Assembly (NCBI GenBank): GCA_963790525.1
Contig: CAWBOV010000005.1
Span: 248,001 to 312,000, forward strand
DNA length: 64,000 nt
From: CAWBOV01 sp963790525
GTDB lineage: Bacteria > Actinomycetota > Actinomycetes > Mycobacteriales > Jatrophihabitantaceae
Direction of reading: 5' to 3'
How positions within the stretch are numbered: position 1 is the first letter of the stretch; the number at the start of each line of letters is the position of its first letter. The notes beneath the pieces were generated by a model. The model was not told where the DNA came from. It was given only the letters and a program-made list of their open reading frames with translations, and made no database searches. Both the position numbers and the translations under genes were made by a program. Positions 53,494-61,959 of the stretch are shown in pieces.

Positions 53494-54864
53494 CAGGGCT
53501 TGGCGACCCATTCACCGAGCAACTGGTGGAAGTGCCGGATCTTGCTCTCCTGGTACACGCTGAAGGAGATGCCCTTCTTCCGCGTCGCCCGCAGTCCCTT
53601 CTGCACGGCCTCCAGGTTGAACTCGTCCTGGTCGAACACCCGCGCCAGCGAGCCGAGATCCTCGACGTAGGTGCGCCAGGGCTCGTCGATGCCCAGCCGG
53701 CGCTCGGGCGAGGGCGGCGGGCGCTCGCCGGAGAACGGCGAGAGCAGCAGCACCTCCATGATCGAGGTCTCGTGGTCGTCGCCGTTCGGGCGGAAGCGGT
53801 AGGTGATCTGGTTGTAGCCGCCCCACGGGTGCATGTTCGGGAAGACGGTGAAGGTGTAGCTGTCCACCAGTTCGGCGTCGCTGAGGATGTCGGCGCCCTC
53901 GCCGAGGACGGTGCGCAACGAGCGGCGGGCCGAATCGGCCAGGGCCTCCCGCGCGGTCATGCCCTCGGGCACGGTGATCGCGGGCGGGTCGTCGATGCGC
54001 TGGTCGATCTGGCTGTTCAGGCGCTGCTGCTCGCTCGGGGCGTAGGACAGGTACGGACTCGGGACACCACGGGCCGAGAGCGCGCGCGTGACGTTGCCGA
54101 AGTGGTCGTACTGGCTGTTCGCGTCGCCGAAGCCCGGCAGCAACTGCGGGTGGGTCGTGATCACGTGGAAGGACTCCATGAAGGCCTCCTGCGCGACCTT
54201 CCAGTTCACCCGCACGATCTTCGAGACGTGCACCCGGGTGTAACGCTCCTCCAGCGGCCACCGCCCGAAGAACGTCGGAAGCTCGCCCAGGAAGTCCTCC
54301 AGCGGCTCGCAGTCGGGGTCGGGGTTGATGAACACGAACCCGCCCCACGTGCCCACCTTCACCTCGGGCAGCGTGAAGTTCTCCGGCTTGACCTGCGGGA
54401 AGTCCCACGCGCTCGGGACCCGCTTGAGCTTGCCCTGCAGCGACCAGCAGAAGCCGTGGAACGGGCAGAGCAGCTCGTCGACCCGCCCGGGGCCGTCGCG
54501 CAGCGCGCGGCCACGGTGCAGGCAGGCGTTGACGTAGGCCTTGATGCCGTCCGGCGCCGGGGGCCACGCGGACGAGGAGGTAGGACTGGTCACAGATGTC
54601 GTAGACCTCGGTGTCGCCGACCTCGGTCAGCACCTCCTCGCGGCAGGCGAACTGCCACACCCGCGACCAGACCTTCTCCTTCTCGAGCTCGTGGAACTCG
54701 CGGGACAGGTAGCGCTCGATCGGGATGTCCTCGTCACCGAAGTAGCCGGGCTCATCGCGCCGCAACGACTCGGGCACCGGCTTGGTGTCGGTGTCGAGCA
54801 GGTCCTGGTACGACGGTCCGGTACCGCGGAAGCCGGTCAGCGAACGGGTCTCTTCAGTGGTCAT
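53493..54864 (-). CDS. Rieske-type aromatic ring-hydroxylating oxygenase, alpha subunit (frameshifted)
   Basis: About 456 residues, ATG 54864 (MTTEETRSLTGFRGTGPSYQ). The N-terminal part (IPIERYLSREFHELEKEKVWSRVWQFACREE) leads to the Rieske 2Fe-2S motif: CLHRGRAL (C-x-H) and LCPFHGFCWSL (C-x2-H). The catalytic mononuclear iron site lies in NWKVAQEAFMESFHVITTHPQ, with the two His of HxxxxH, and FPNMHPWGGYNQITYRF follows. One extra G near 54570 splits the gene. Such subunits hydroxylate aromatic or related substrates with electrons from a reductase. No reductase gene lies nearby, so the partner is elsewhere. A small gene overlaps its start by ATGA. Confidence 0.88.
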
Positions 54865-55106
54865 GAAACTACGTCCTGAGTCTCGAAACGGCGGTTGCGT
54901 GAACCAGGGCCGCCGGCTGTGGGTCCGCCGCTGGCGACCCAGCGGCAGAGCTCGGGGTCGGCGCTGTAGACCTCGCCCATGATCCAGCGCCCGTCGCGGT
55001 CGAAACGCCCCTGACGGCCGGACTTGTCGGTCACCAGTACGGGGCCGATGTCGTCCTCCGCCCATTCGTACACTGCACGGCTGAGCGCGTGCTGAATCTG
55101 GCGCAT
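54861..55106 (-). CDS. Small hypothetical protein coupled to the Rieske oxygenase
   Basis: 81 residues from ATG 55106 (MRQIQHALSRAVYEWAEDDIG), which follows GGAAGGGGCC; an in-frame ATG at 55130 is an alternative. The product is small and mixed (VLVTDKSGRQGRFDRDGRWIMGEVYSADPELCRWVA). It ends in an ATGA overlap with the oxygenase start, so both are translated from one message. I recognise no family; its place ahead of the alpha subunit suggests an accessory subunit or regulator of the oxygenase. Confidence 0.6.
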   Translation of the reverse strand: MRQIQHALSRAVYEWAEDDIGPVLVTDKSGRQGRFDRDGRWIMGEVYSADPELCRWVASGGPTAGGPGSRNRRFETQDVVS

Positions 55107-55238
55107 GGCCTGAGGCCCCTTCCACGACACTGCGACAACGACCTGCCGAAGCTGTCCAACAGCCCTGATACTTGAATCAGACTAGAAAAACATTCACGCT
55201 CGGTCAATGCCCGCCGGGCCCTACGGGAGCGGATGTGA

Positions 55239-56369
55239 TCAAGTGCAGGCGTGGCCGGCCTTGCGGAAGGCTGTCAGAGTGCCGGTGGTGGTCCCGGCCT
55301 CGGTCCACTTCCCCGCGGCCGGCACCCGCAGCACCACGGTGGTGCGGTAGCTGCGGGTGGTGCGGATGTGCATCACCAACTGGGTCGCCGAGATCCGGCC
55401 CAGGGCGTACTGCGTCGGCGAGGGCAGGCCGATCGGCGAACGCAGGTCCACTCCCGCGTAGGTCCCGGACGGCTCGACGACGAGATCGAGCAGACGCTGC
55501 TCCCCGCAGTAGGCGAGTTCCACAGTTACCGTGCCGTTCTTCGCGCGCAGGAGGCCGACGGACGGCGCGGTTCCGCTGAACCAGGACGACGACGTCTGCG
55601 CGCTCCACGATCCCGTCCGGACCACCCGCGCGAGGCCGTTGTAGGCCAGCCCCGAGGCCAGGGCGAATCCGGCGATGCAGGCGATCACCACGCCGATGCT
55701 GCCGCCGAGACTGGTGGGCAGCTCCCGCCTCAGCCGGGTGCCGCGCGAGCGCCGACCGGCCCACCCCACCCGGACGAGGTGGTAGACGACGGCGAACACG
55801 GCCGCGGCCAGGATCGCCTCGCCGAGCGCCTGGACGACGAGATGACCGGCGAGTCCGGGACCGAAGGTCTTCATCACCGCATGCTCCCGGTCCTGGGCCG
55901 AACCGGTCCGGGGGACGAGGTCCACGAGCGGCGTGAAGCGCGACTGAGCCAGCAGCGGATCGGTGAACAGCACCGGCAACCACGCCACGACCGCGTCGGC
56001 CAGGAACAGCAGGACGAGTGGACGCAGCAGGGCGCCGCCGGTCCGCTGCCGCAGCAGGGAGACGAGCAGCACCACGAGGCCGACCGCGCTCAGCACGTCC
56101 GCCGCGACCGCCATCCCGAGGACGACCAGCCGGTCGGTTCGCGTGAACCAGACAGCGGCGATCGCAAGGATCAGCCAGCCCGCGATCGCAAAGATCGCGA
56201 CGATCCACACGAAGTCGTCGTCGTCGGCCGCCGCCTTCGTGGGCGCGCCGCCCGATGCCTCGTGCGCCACCGCGACGCGCACCGGCAGCCGGCTGTACAG
56301 CACCGCCAGCGCGATGCCCGCAACCCCGAGCACCAGTCCGACGGTCCCGAGCGCCTGGTCGGTCGTCAC
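55239..56369 (-). CDS. Multi-spanning membrane protein of unknown function
   Basis: 376 residues, ATG 56369. There are about seven hydrophobic helices: LGTVGLVLGVAGIALAVLY at the start, two near 50-95, one or two near 105-150, VVQALGEAILAAAVFAVVYHLV near 180 and IGVVIACIAGFALASGLAY near 230. The C-terminal ~130 residues (VELAYCGEQRLLDLVVEPSG ... TQLVMHIRTTRSYRTTVVLRVP) look soluble and beta-rich, so they probably form an outside domain. No known family is evident. It is divergent from the PucR regulator and intact. Confidence 0.7.
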   Translation of the reverse strand: MTTDQALGTVGLVLGVAGIALAVLYSRLPVRVAVAHEASGGAPTKAAADDDDFVWIVAIFAIAGWLILAIAAVWFTRTDRLVVLGMAVAADVLSAVGLVVLLVSLLRQRTGGALLRPLVLLFLADAVVAWLPVLFTDPLLAQSRFTPLVDLVPRTGSAQDREHAVMKTFGPGLAGHLVVQALGEAILAAAVFAVVYHLVRVGWAGRRSRGTRLRRELPTSLGGSIGVVIACIAGFALASGLAYNGLARVVRTGSWSAQTSSSWFSGTAPSVGLLRAKNGTVTVELAYCGEQRLLDLVVEPSGTYAGVDLRSPIGLPSPTQYALGRISATQLVMHIRTTRSYRTTVVLRVPAAGKWTEAGTTTGTLTAFRKAGHACT

Positions 56370-56535
56370 GGGTGTCTCCCTCGTCGTCGGCGGCGCGCTG
56401 CAAGATTCCTACCAGCGTTCGGTGTCCGAGGGGACCCTTTCGTCAGAATTCGCGACACCGGCCGGCGGGCCCGCCGCGGCTAAGGTGCGCATGACCGGTC
56501 AGGGCTGTCCAGCCCCCGAGCAGCGGATGGGATCC

Positions 56536-57723
56536 ATGACGCACGCACGACGCCCCGCGGTACCGGGTGACGTGCTGGCCGAGGTCGCGGCGGGGGGTGC
56601 CTCCGACGCCGGCGGCGTGCCGGTCGAGTTGCTCGGGTCGTTCCTCGAGGTGCTGACCGACGCCGTCGCCGTGGGACAGCCGATCACCGCCCGGCAGCTG
56701 CGGGCCTACCGCGCGCTAGGGGACCGGGCCGCGGTCCAGGGCGTCGCCCTGCGCGCCCTGCTGGACCTGTACCTCTCGGCGGCGTGGCGGCTGTGGCGCC
56801 ACCTCCCTCCCGTGGCCGACGCACACCGAGATCCCGACGGGGTAGTCGTCGCCGGCGAGGTCATGCTGCACGCCGTCGACGACGTCGTCGCCGCGCTGAC
56901 CGAGGGGTTCCAGCTCGCCCAGCGCAGCCTGGTGCGCGCGCAGGAGTCGGCCCGTCGCGAGTTCATCGAGGACCTGCTCACCGGCGCGGCCGACGTGGCG
57001 AGCGTGCTCAGGCGGGCCGGCGGCTTCGGGCTCATCCTGTCCGGGCCGTATGCCGTCGCGGTGATCCGGGCCGCCCGGCCGTTCGACGACGCGACGCCGA
57101 TCATCGCCCGGCTCGAACGCGCGGTGCAGGGCAGCAAGGCGGACGCGCCCGCGCTGCTGGCCAGCAAGGAGGGCCGGCTGGTCGTCGTCTTCGCCGCACC
57201 CGATCGCGCCGCCGTCACCGAGGTCGTGACCCGGCTCAGCGCCACCCTCGGCTCCAGCCGCTCGATCGGTACGTGGCAGATCGGCGTCGGCCGCGCCGCA
57301 CCGGGCGCCGACGGTGTCGCGACGTCCTACCGCGAGGCACACGACGCGCTCGACCTCGCCGGGCGACTGGCTCTGACCACCCCGGTGATCGACGCACGCG
57401 ACCTGCTCGTCTACCAGGTGCTGCTGCGGGACCGGGCGGCGCTGGCCGACCTGGTCGCCACCACGCTCGCCCCGCTGCAGGCGGCGCGCGGCGGGGCCGA
57501 GCCGCTGCTGGACACCCTGCTGGCGTATTTCGCCACGGGCGGGAACGCGGCCCACACCGCGCGGGCGCTGCACCTGTCGGTGCGTGCCGTCACCTACCGC
57601 CTCGACCGCATCCGCGCGCTCACCGGGCTCGACGCCGCCGCGTCCGGCGACCGGTTCACGCTGCATGTGGCCGCATTGGGCGCCCGCCTGCTCGACTGGC
57701 CGGCCGCCCAGCTTCCGGGGTAG
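56536..57723 (+). CDS. PucR/CdaR-family transcriptional regulator
   Basis: About 395 residues from ATG 56536 (MTHARRPAVPGDV); in-frame ATGs at 56491 and 56527 are alternatives. The central GGDEF-like fold of PucR proteins is visible (AVAVIRAARPFDDATPIIARLERAVQ; SIGTWQIGVGRAAPGADGVATSYREAHDAL). The C-terminal HTH_30 motif is LLDTLLAYFATGGNAAHTARALHLSVRAVTYRLDRIRALTG. The N-terminal region is helical (TARQLRAYRALGDRAAVQGVALRALLDLYL), a probable ligand domain. Such proteins activate catabolic or transport genes. Targets here may be the divergent membrane protein or genes elsewhere. Confidence 0.9.
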   Translation: MTHARRPAVPGDVLAEVAAGGASDAGGVPVELLGSFLEVLTDAVAVGQPITARQLRAYRALGDRAAVQGVALRALLDLYLSAAWRLWRHLPPVADAHRDPDGVVVAGEVMLHAVDDVVAALTEGFQLAQRSLVRAQESARREFIEDLLTGAADVASVLRRAGGFGLILSGPYAVAVIRAARPFDDATPIIARLERAVQGSKADAPALLASKEGRLVVVFAAPDRAAVTEVVTRLSATLGSSRSIGTWQIGVGRAAPGADGVATSYREAHDALDLAGRLALTTPVIDARDLLVYQVLLRDRAALADLVATTLAPLQAARGGAEPLLDTLLAYFATGGNAAHTARALHLSVRAVTYRLDRIRALTGLDAAASGDRFTLHVAALGARLLDWPAAQLPG

Positions 57724-57856
57724 ACGCCCTCCTTGCCGGAACCCGGCAATCAACTCGCGCGGTTCCGTCCGGCCGGATCGCGGCACCGGACCCCGGCCGG
57801 CCCGCATGCTGGACAGGTCGACGGCAGACGAGCCGTCCCCACCTCGGGAGTCATCC

Positions 57857-58871
57857 GTGAACGTTCCACTCTGGGCCTGGGCGGCCTTCGGCGCCGTCGT
57901 CGTGGTCATGCTCGCCATCGACCTGCTCGCCCACCGCGGCGCCCACGTCATCGGGTTCCGGGAAGCCGCCTGGTGGAGCGCGCTGTGGGTCGGCCTGTCC
58001 CTGGTGTTCGCCGCTCGTGCTCGGTCTGACGCTCGGCGCTCACGCGGGCGTCGAGTTCACCACCGCGTGGCTGCTCGAGAAGAGCCTCTCGGTCGACAAC
58101 CTGTTCGTCTTCGCGCTGATCTTCGGCTACTTCAAGGTGCCGCGGGAGTACCAGCACCGCGTGCTGTTCTTCGGCGTGATCGGTGCGCTGGTCTTCCGCG
58201 GCATCTTCCTCGCCGCCGGTGTGGCCGTCGTCAACCAGTTCACCGCGGTCCTGTTCGTCTTCGCCGCGATCCTGCTCTACAGCGCCTACAAGCTGATCAA
58301 GGGCGACGACGACACCTACGACCCCGGCAGCAGCGTCGCGCTCCGCCTGCTGCGCAAGGTGATCCCGGTGCGGGACGAGTACGCCGGGACCGAAGTTCTT
58401 CGTCACGCGAGGTCGGCAAGCGCGTCGCCACGCCGCTGCTCGCGGTCGTCGTCGCCATCGAGGCCGCCGACCTGGTCTTCGCCGTCGACAGCGTGCCGGC
58501 CGTGCTGGCGGTCAGCGACGACGCCTTCATCGTCTACTCCTCCAACGCCTTCGCGATCCTCGGCCTGCGGGCGCTGTACTTCCTGCTCGCCGGTCTGCTG
58601 GAGCGGTTCCACTACCTGTCCAAGGGCCTGGCGGTCATCCTCGCCTTCATCGGCGTGAAGCTGGTCCTGCAGGCCGGCCACAAGGTCGATCGATCCGTCG
58701 ATCCCGGAGATCCCGTCCCTGGTCAGCCTCGGCGTGATCGTCACGCTGCTGGCCGGCTCGGTGATCATGAGCTTCGCGCGGCCGGCTCCGCCCGAGAACG
58801 CGACCGCGCTGGACTCGACCGAGCCGGAGCCAGCTGAACCTGCGTTGCCGGTGTCCGGCAATCGCGGCTAG
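57857..58871 (+). CDS. TerC/Alx-family membrane protein (frameshifted)
   Basis: About 335 residues from GTG 57857 (VNVPLWAWAAFGAVVVVML). TerC signatures are present: WLLEKSLSVDNLFVFALIFGYFKVP with its Asp, the YSAYKLIKGDDD loop, and AAIEAADLVFAVDSVPAVLAVSDDAFIVYSSNAFAILGLRALYFLLA in the second half. Frame slips near 58012, 58392-58408 and 58690 are mostly explained by one extra base each. The family transports Mn2+ or handles metal stress and belongs to the tellurite-resistance complex. It lies 51 bp before terD, so the two are probably expressed together. Confidence 0.87.
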
Positions 58872-58922
58872 TTCCACGCAGTCCCCGAAATTCCCGTCCC
58901 TCCCACCGAAAGGAACATCATC

Positions 58923-59498
58923 ATGGCGATCAGCCTGACCAAGGGCGGCAACGTGTCCCTGACCAAGGAGGCTCCCGGCCTGAGCGCCGTCCTCGTCGGC
59001 CTCGGATGGGACGCCCGCACCACCACCGGCACGGACTTCGACCTGGACGCCTCCGCGATCATGGTCACCGAGTCCGGCCGCGTGCTCTCCGACGCCCACT
59101 TCGTCTTCTTCAACAACAAGATCTCCCCGGACGGCTCGGTCGAGCACACCGGGGACAACCTGACGGGGGACGGTGACGGCGATGACGAGACCATCAAGGT
59201 CGACCTCGCAGCGGTGCCGGCGGAGGTCGAGAAGATCGTCTTCCCGGTGAGCGTGTACGAAGGGGCCGGTCGCGGGCAGAGCTTCGGCCAGGTCCGCAAC
59301 TCCTTCATCCGCGTGGTCAACCAGGCCGGCGGTTCCGAGATCGCCCGCTTCGATCTGAGCGAGGACGCGTCCACCGAGACCGCGATGGTCTTTGGCGAGC
59401 TGTACCGCAACGGTGCAGAGTGGAAGTTCCGCGCCGTCGGTCAGGGCTACTCCTCGGGCCTGACCGGCATCGCGCGGGACTTCGGCGTCAGCGTCTGA
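58923..59498 (+). CDS. terD: TerD-family stress protein
   Basis: 191 residues, ATG 58923 preceded by GAAAGGAAC. The TerD pattern is complete: ISLTKGGNVSLTKEAPGLSAVLVGLGWDAR, the calcium-site region FDLDASAIM, DAHFVFFNNKISPDGSVEHTGDN, GDDETIKVDLAAVPAEV, FGQVRNSFIRVVN, and GELYRNGAEWKFRAVGQGYSSGL. TerD proteins bind Ca2+ and act in tellurite, phage and stress resistance together with TerC at the membrane. The TerA-like gene follows after 17 bp. It is intact. Confidence 0.95.
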   Translation: MAISLTKGGNVSLTKEAPGLSAVLVGLGWDARTTTGTDFDLDASAIMVTESGRVLSDAHFVFFNNKISPDGSVEHTGDNLTGDGDGDDETIKVDLAAVPAEVEKIVFPVSVYEGAGRGQSFGQVRNSFIRVVNQAGGSEIARFDLSEDASTETAMVFGELYRNGAEWKFRAVGQGYSSGLTGIARDFGVSV

Positions 59499-59515
59499 CC
59501 GACAGGAGACCACCC

Positions 59516-60193
59516 ATGGCAATCGATTACACGAAGCGGCCCCCGGCGGCACCGGCCGCCCCGACGCCCCCGGCAGCGGGCGTGTCGTTGAGCAAGGTGA
59601 CGCTGACCAAGGCCAGCCCGACGGTCTCGCTGACCAAGCAGACGGGCCGGCTGCGGGTGAACCTCAACTGGGACGCCCGCCCGGACTCGGGCGAGCAGGG
59701 CGGGTTCCTCAAGCGCCTCGCGCCGCCGCGTCCGATCGACCTGGACCTCGGTTGCCTGTACGAGCTCGCCGACGGGACGAAGGGGGTCGTCCAGGCGCTC
59801 GGGAACGCCTTCGGCAGCCTGGACGCCCCGCCCTACATCTGGCTCAGCGGCGACGACCGCTCGGGGAACAACGCGGCCGGGGAGGATCTGTTCGTCAATC
59901 TCGCCAAGGTGGCCCAGATCCGCCGGGTGCTCGTCTTCGCGATGATCTACGAGGGAGCGCCCAGCTTCGACCGCGCCAACGCCGTCGTCACGCTGACCCC
60001 GGTCTCAGGGCCGTCGGTGGAGGTGCGCCTGGACGAGCGGGCGGGCGGCGCGCGCATCTGCGCGATCGCGCTCCTGCAGAGCGACGGCAGCGATCTGGCC
60101 GTGCAGCGCGAGATCCGCTACATCGACGGCTCCCAGCGCGTGCTGGACCAGGCCTACGGCTGGGGCCTCAAGTGGACGGCCGGGCACAAGTAG
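59516..60193 (+). CDS. TerA-like TerD-domain protein
   Basis: 225 residues, ATG 59516 after AGGAG. A Pro/Ala-rich leader and a VSLSKVTLTKASPTVSLTKQTG segment are followed by a TerD-like domain: LRVNLNWDARPDSGEQGGF, PIDLDLGCLYELADGTKGVVQALGN, IWLSGDDRSGNNAAGEDLFVNLAKVAQIRRVLVFAMIYEGAPSF, RICAIALLQSD. It lacks part of the TerD calcium motif. In ter loci such proteins work beside TerD and TerC. The gene ends 3 bp from the convergent GAF-ANTAR gene. Confidence 0.85.
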   Translation: MAIDYTKRPPAAPAAPTPPAAGVSLSKVTLTKASPTVSLTKQTGRLRVNLNWDARPDSGEQGGFLKRLAPPRPIDLDLGCLYELADGTKGVVQALGNAFGSLDAPPYIWLSGDDRSGNNAAGEDLFVNLAKVAQIRRVLVFAMIYEGAPSFDRANAVVTLTPVSGPSVEVRLDERAGGARICAIALLQSDGSDLAVQREIRYIDGSQRVLDQAYGWGLKWTAGHK

Positions 60194-60196
60194 CGT

Positions 60197-60913
60197 TCAG
60201 CTGGCCTGGGTCATGTGCTTGCCTACGTACTCGACCGCGATGTCGTGCAGCTTGCGGTTGAGGCTCTGCGACGCGCGGCGCAGGACGTCGAAGGCCTCGT
60301 CGTCGCTCAGGTTGTGGGCGGCCATCAGCAGCCCGATGGCCTTGCCGATCTCCCGGTTGGTGGTCAGCGAGACCTCGAGGTTGCGGGCCCGGTCCTGCTG
60401 TTCGGCAGCCATGATCGCCACGGCGGCGAACGCGGCGAGCACGGCCGCTTCCTGCGCGGACTCCTCGGTGAGCGCTCCGGGCCGGTCGGCGAAGACGTTC
60501 AGGGCACCGGACTTGCGCCCGTCGTGGATCAGCCGGAACCCCATCATGCTGCGGACCGGGGTCTCGCCCAGGCAGCGCTCGGCCAGCCGGGGCCAGGTCG
60601 GATTGATCGAGATGTCCGGGTCGTGCTGGTATCCCTCTTCCAGGACGGCGTCCAGGCACGGGCCCTCGCCGCACTCCAGCTCGAGGTTCTCCAACTGCAG
60701 CCCGACCGGGTCGGAGTAGGCGGCCGTCTTGAACGAGCCGCCGCTGAGCAGCATCACGCTGGCGTGGTCGCAGCCGCTGATCGAGCTGACCGCCGCGTCG
60801 ACGATCGCCTGGTAGATACCGGAGGGGTCCTGGTTGGTCCGTAACGCCTGGGCCAACGAGGTGAAGGTGGGTGCAAGTAACTCATAGTGCTCAGTGGTCA
60901 CAATCAATCCCAT
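60197..60913 (-). CDS. GAF-ANTAR antiterminator regulator
   Basis: 238 residues, ATG 60913. A GAF domain covers about 20-160 (IYQAIVDAAVSSISGCDHASVMLLSGGS ... ECGEGPCLDAVLEEG ... MGFRLIHDGRKSGALNVFAD). A C-terminal ANTAR RNA-binding domain follows (about 175-232: RNLEVSLTTNREIGKAIGLLMAAHNLSDDEAFDVLRRASQSLNRKLHDIA), with the conserved IG-A-GxLMA pattern. Such proteins bind paired hairpins in leader RNAs and prevent termination under a signal sensed by GAF. The target RNA is not evident nearby. It is convergent with the TerA-like gene and intact. Confidence 0.93.
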   Translation of the reverse strand: MGLIVTTEHYELLAPTFTSLAQALRTNQDPSGIYQAIVDAAVSSISGCDHASVMLLSGGSFKTAAYSDPVGLQLENLELECGEGPCLDAVLEEGYQHDPDISINPTWPRLAERCLGETPVRSMMGFRLIHDGRKSGALNVFADRPGALTEESAQEAAVLAAFAAVAIMAAEQQDRARNLEVSLTTNREIGKAIGLLMAAHNLSDDEAFDVLRRASQSLNRKLHDIAVEYVGKHMTQAS

Positions 60914-61138
60914 CCCGGCTGACTACTCTGTGGACCATTAGGTTCTGCGGCATCGAATCCGTGCCCGCATCACCGTAGCCGAATCCGCGCCGCCGTCGTG
61001 ACGTCCGCACCCGCGGAACCCCCATCGATGAAGATCAACTTCTGTGACCCCAATACCGGATTACGCCGTCACGGTCGGGCCCGGAGGCAGTCCTCCCTAC
61101 AGAGCGCGACGCATCCACCGCCGAAGGGAGCCACATCC

Positions 61139-61558
61139 ATGCAGCCGTACCGGGCTCCCGGCGCGCGACCGGCTGTCCCCACCGTGGGCGCCGCCAGGCG
61201 ACCGCGCACGGGCTCCCCGCGCGTGCGCCCGACCGCTCCCACCCGCGGGCTGCGCCTCGTGCGCGAGGACACGGGGCCCGAGCTGGTCCGCGGCGATCCG
61301 GCCCGCGCCGTGTCGGGCGCGGTGTCAGCCGACCTGCGCGCACGCCTCGATGTCCTCGATGGCGGCAAGGATCTCCAGCCGGACATCATGGGGATCTGTC
61401 AGCTGCTGCGACTGTTCGGTGGCGTGCTGTACCGGGCCTTCGAGAAGGACTTTCCGCTTCCGGCCGAAACCGAGCCTGCGGTAGCCGGCCGGATTCGCGC
61501 GCTGCAGCTCGAGACGTTCCTCGCGGGCAGCTACCGCCCGTGCGGTCTCGACGCCTGA
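61139..61558 (+). CDS. Hypothetical basic protein
   Basis: 139 residues, ATG 61139 after GAAGGGAG. The first ~60 residues are Arg/Pro/Thr-rich and disordered. The rest is helical (VSADLRARLDVLDGGKDLQPDIMGICQLLRLFGGVLYRAFEKDFPLPAE). I recognise no family and see no membrane segment. It stands alone between the GAF-ANTAR gene (divergent) and a gene-free stretch. A real ribosome binding site and a plausible ordered C-terminus favour it being expressed. Confidence 0.5.
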   Translation: MQPYRAPGARPAVPTVGAARRPRTGSPRVRPTAPTRGLRLVREDTGPELVRGDPARAVSGAVSADLRARLDVLDGGKDLQPDIMGICQLLRLFGGVLYRAFEKDFPLPAETEPAVAGRIRALQLETFLAGSYRPCGLDA

Positions 61559-61959
61559 CGGCGCTGCGCCACCCGGACCGAGGTTCGACGTCCGGGCGGA
61601 TGAAGGTGCGCTTCGGACGCGGCGATGACGCCCTCGTACCGGCGAGTAGGAGTTGGGTGAAGGTAGGGGCGCGTTAGACACACCAGGATGACTGCCCAGA
61701 ACCGCCCTGCGTGACGCGAAACGCGCCACTTTTTCGACACTTCGGTCAGAGGCCAGGCATTCCGGGGGCTCCGTCGCCGTATTTCGTGGGCAGGCGGCGC
61801 GCGAGGAACGGACGCCGGCCGCTGACTCACAGGTTGGCGGACCCGTCGAGACCGCTGTGCGGGGCGATGGCGCGCGACTCGCGGGGAGCCGTTACGCGTC
61901 TCGCGATGGGGTCAATCGTACACTTGCGCTAACCGTATTGTCCGAATAGACTGTTTCTC
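61559..61959. other. Gene-free stretch of about 400 bp
   Basis: I see no convincing gene. The last 60 bp (CAATCGTACACTTGCGCTAA through to the ATG) are richer in A/T and contain TATTGT and a nearby TTGCGC; they may hold the promoter of the HNH endonuclease gene. The rest holds nothing I can assign. Confidence 0.5.
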
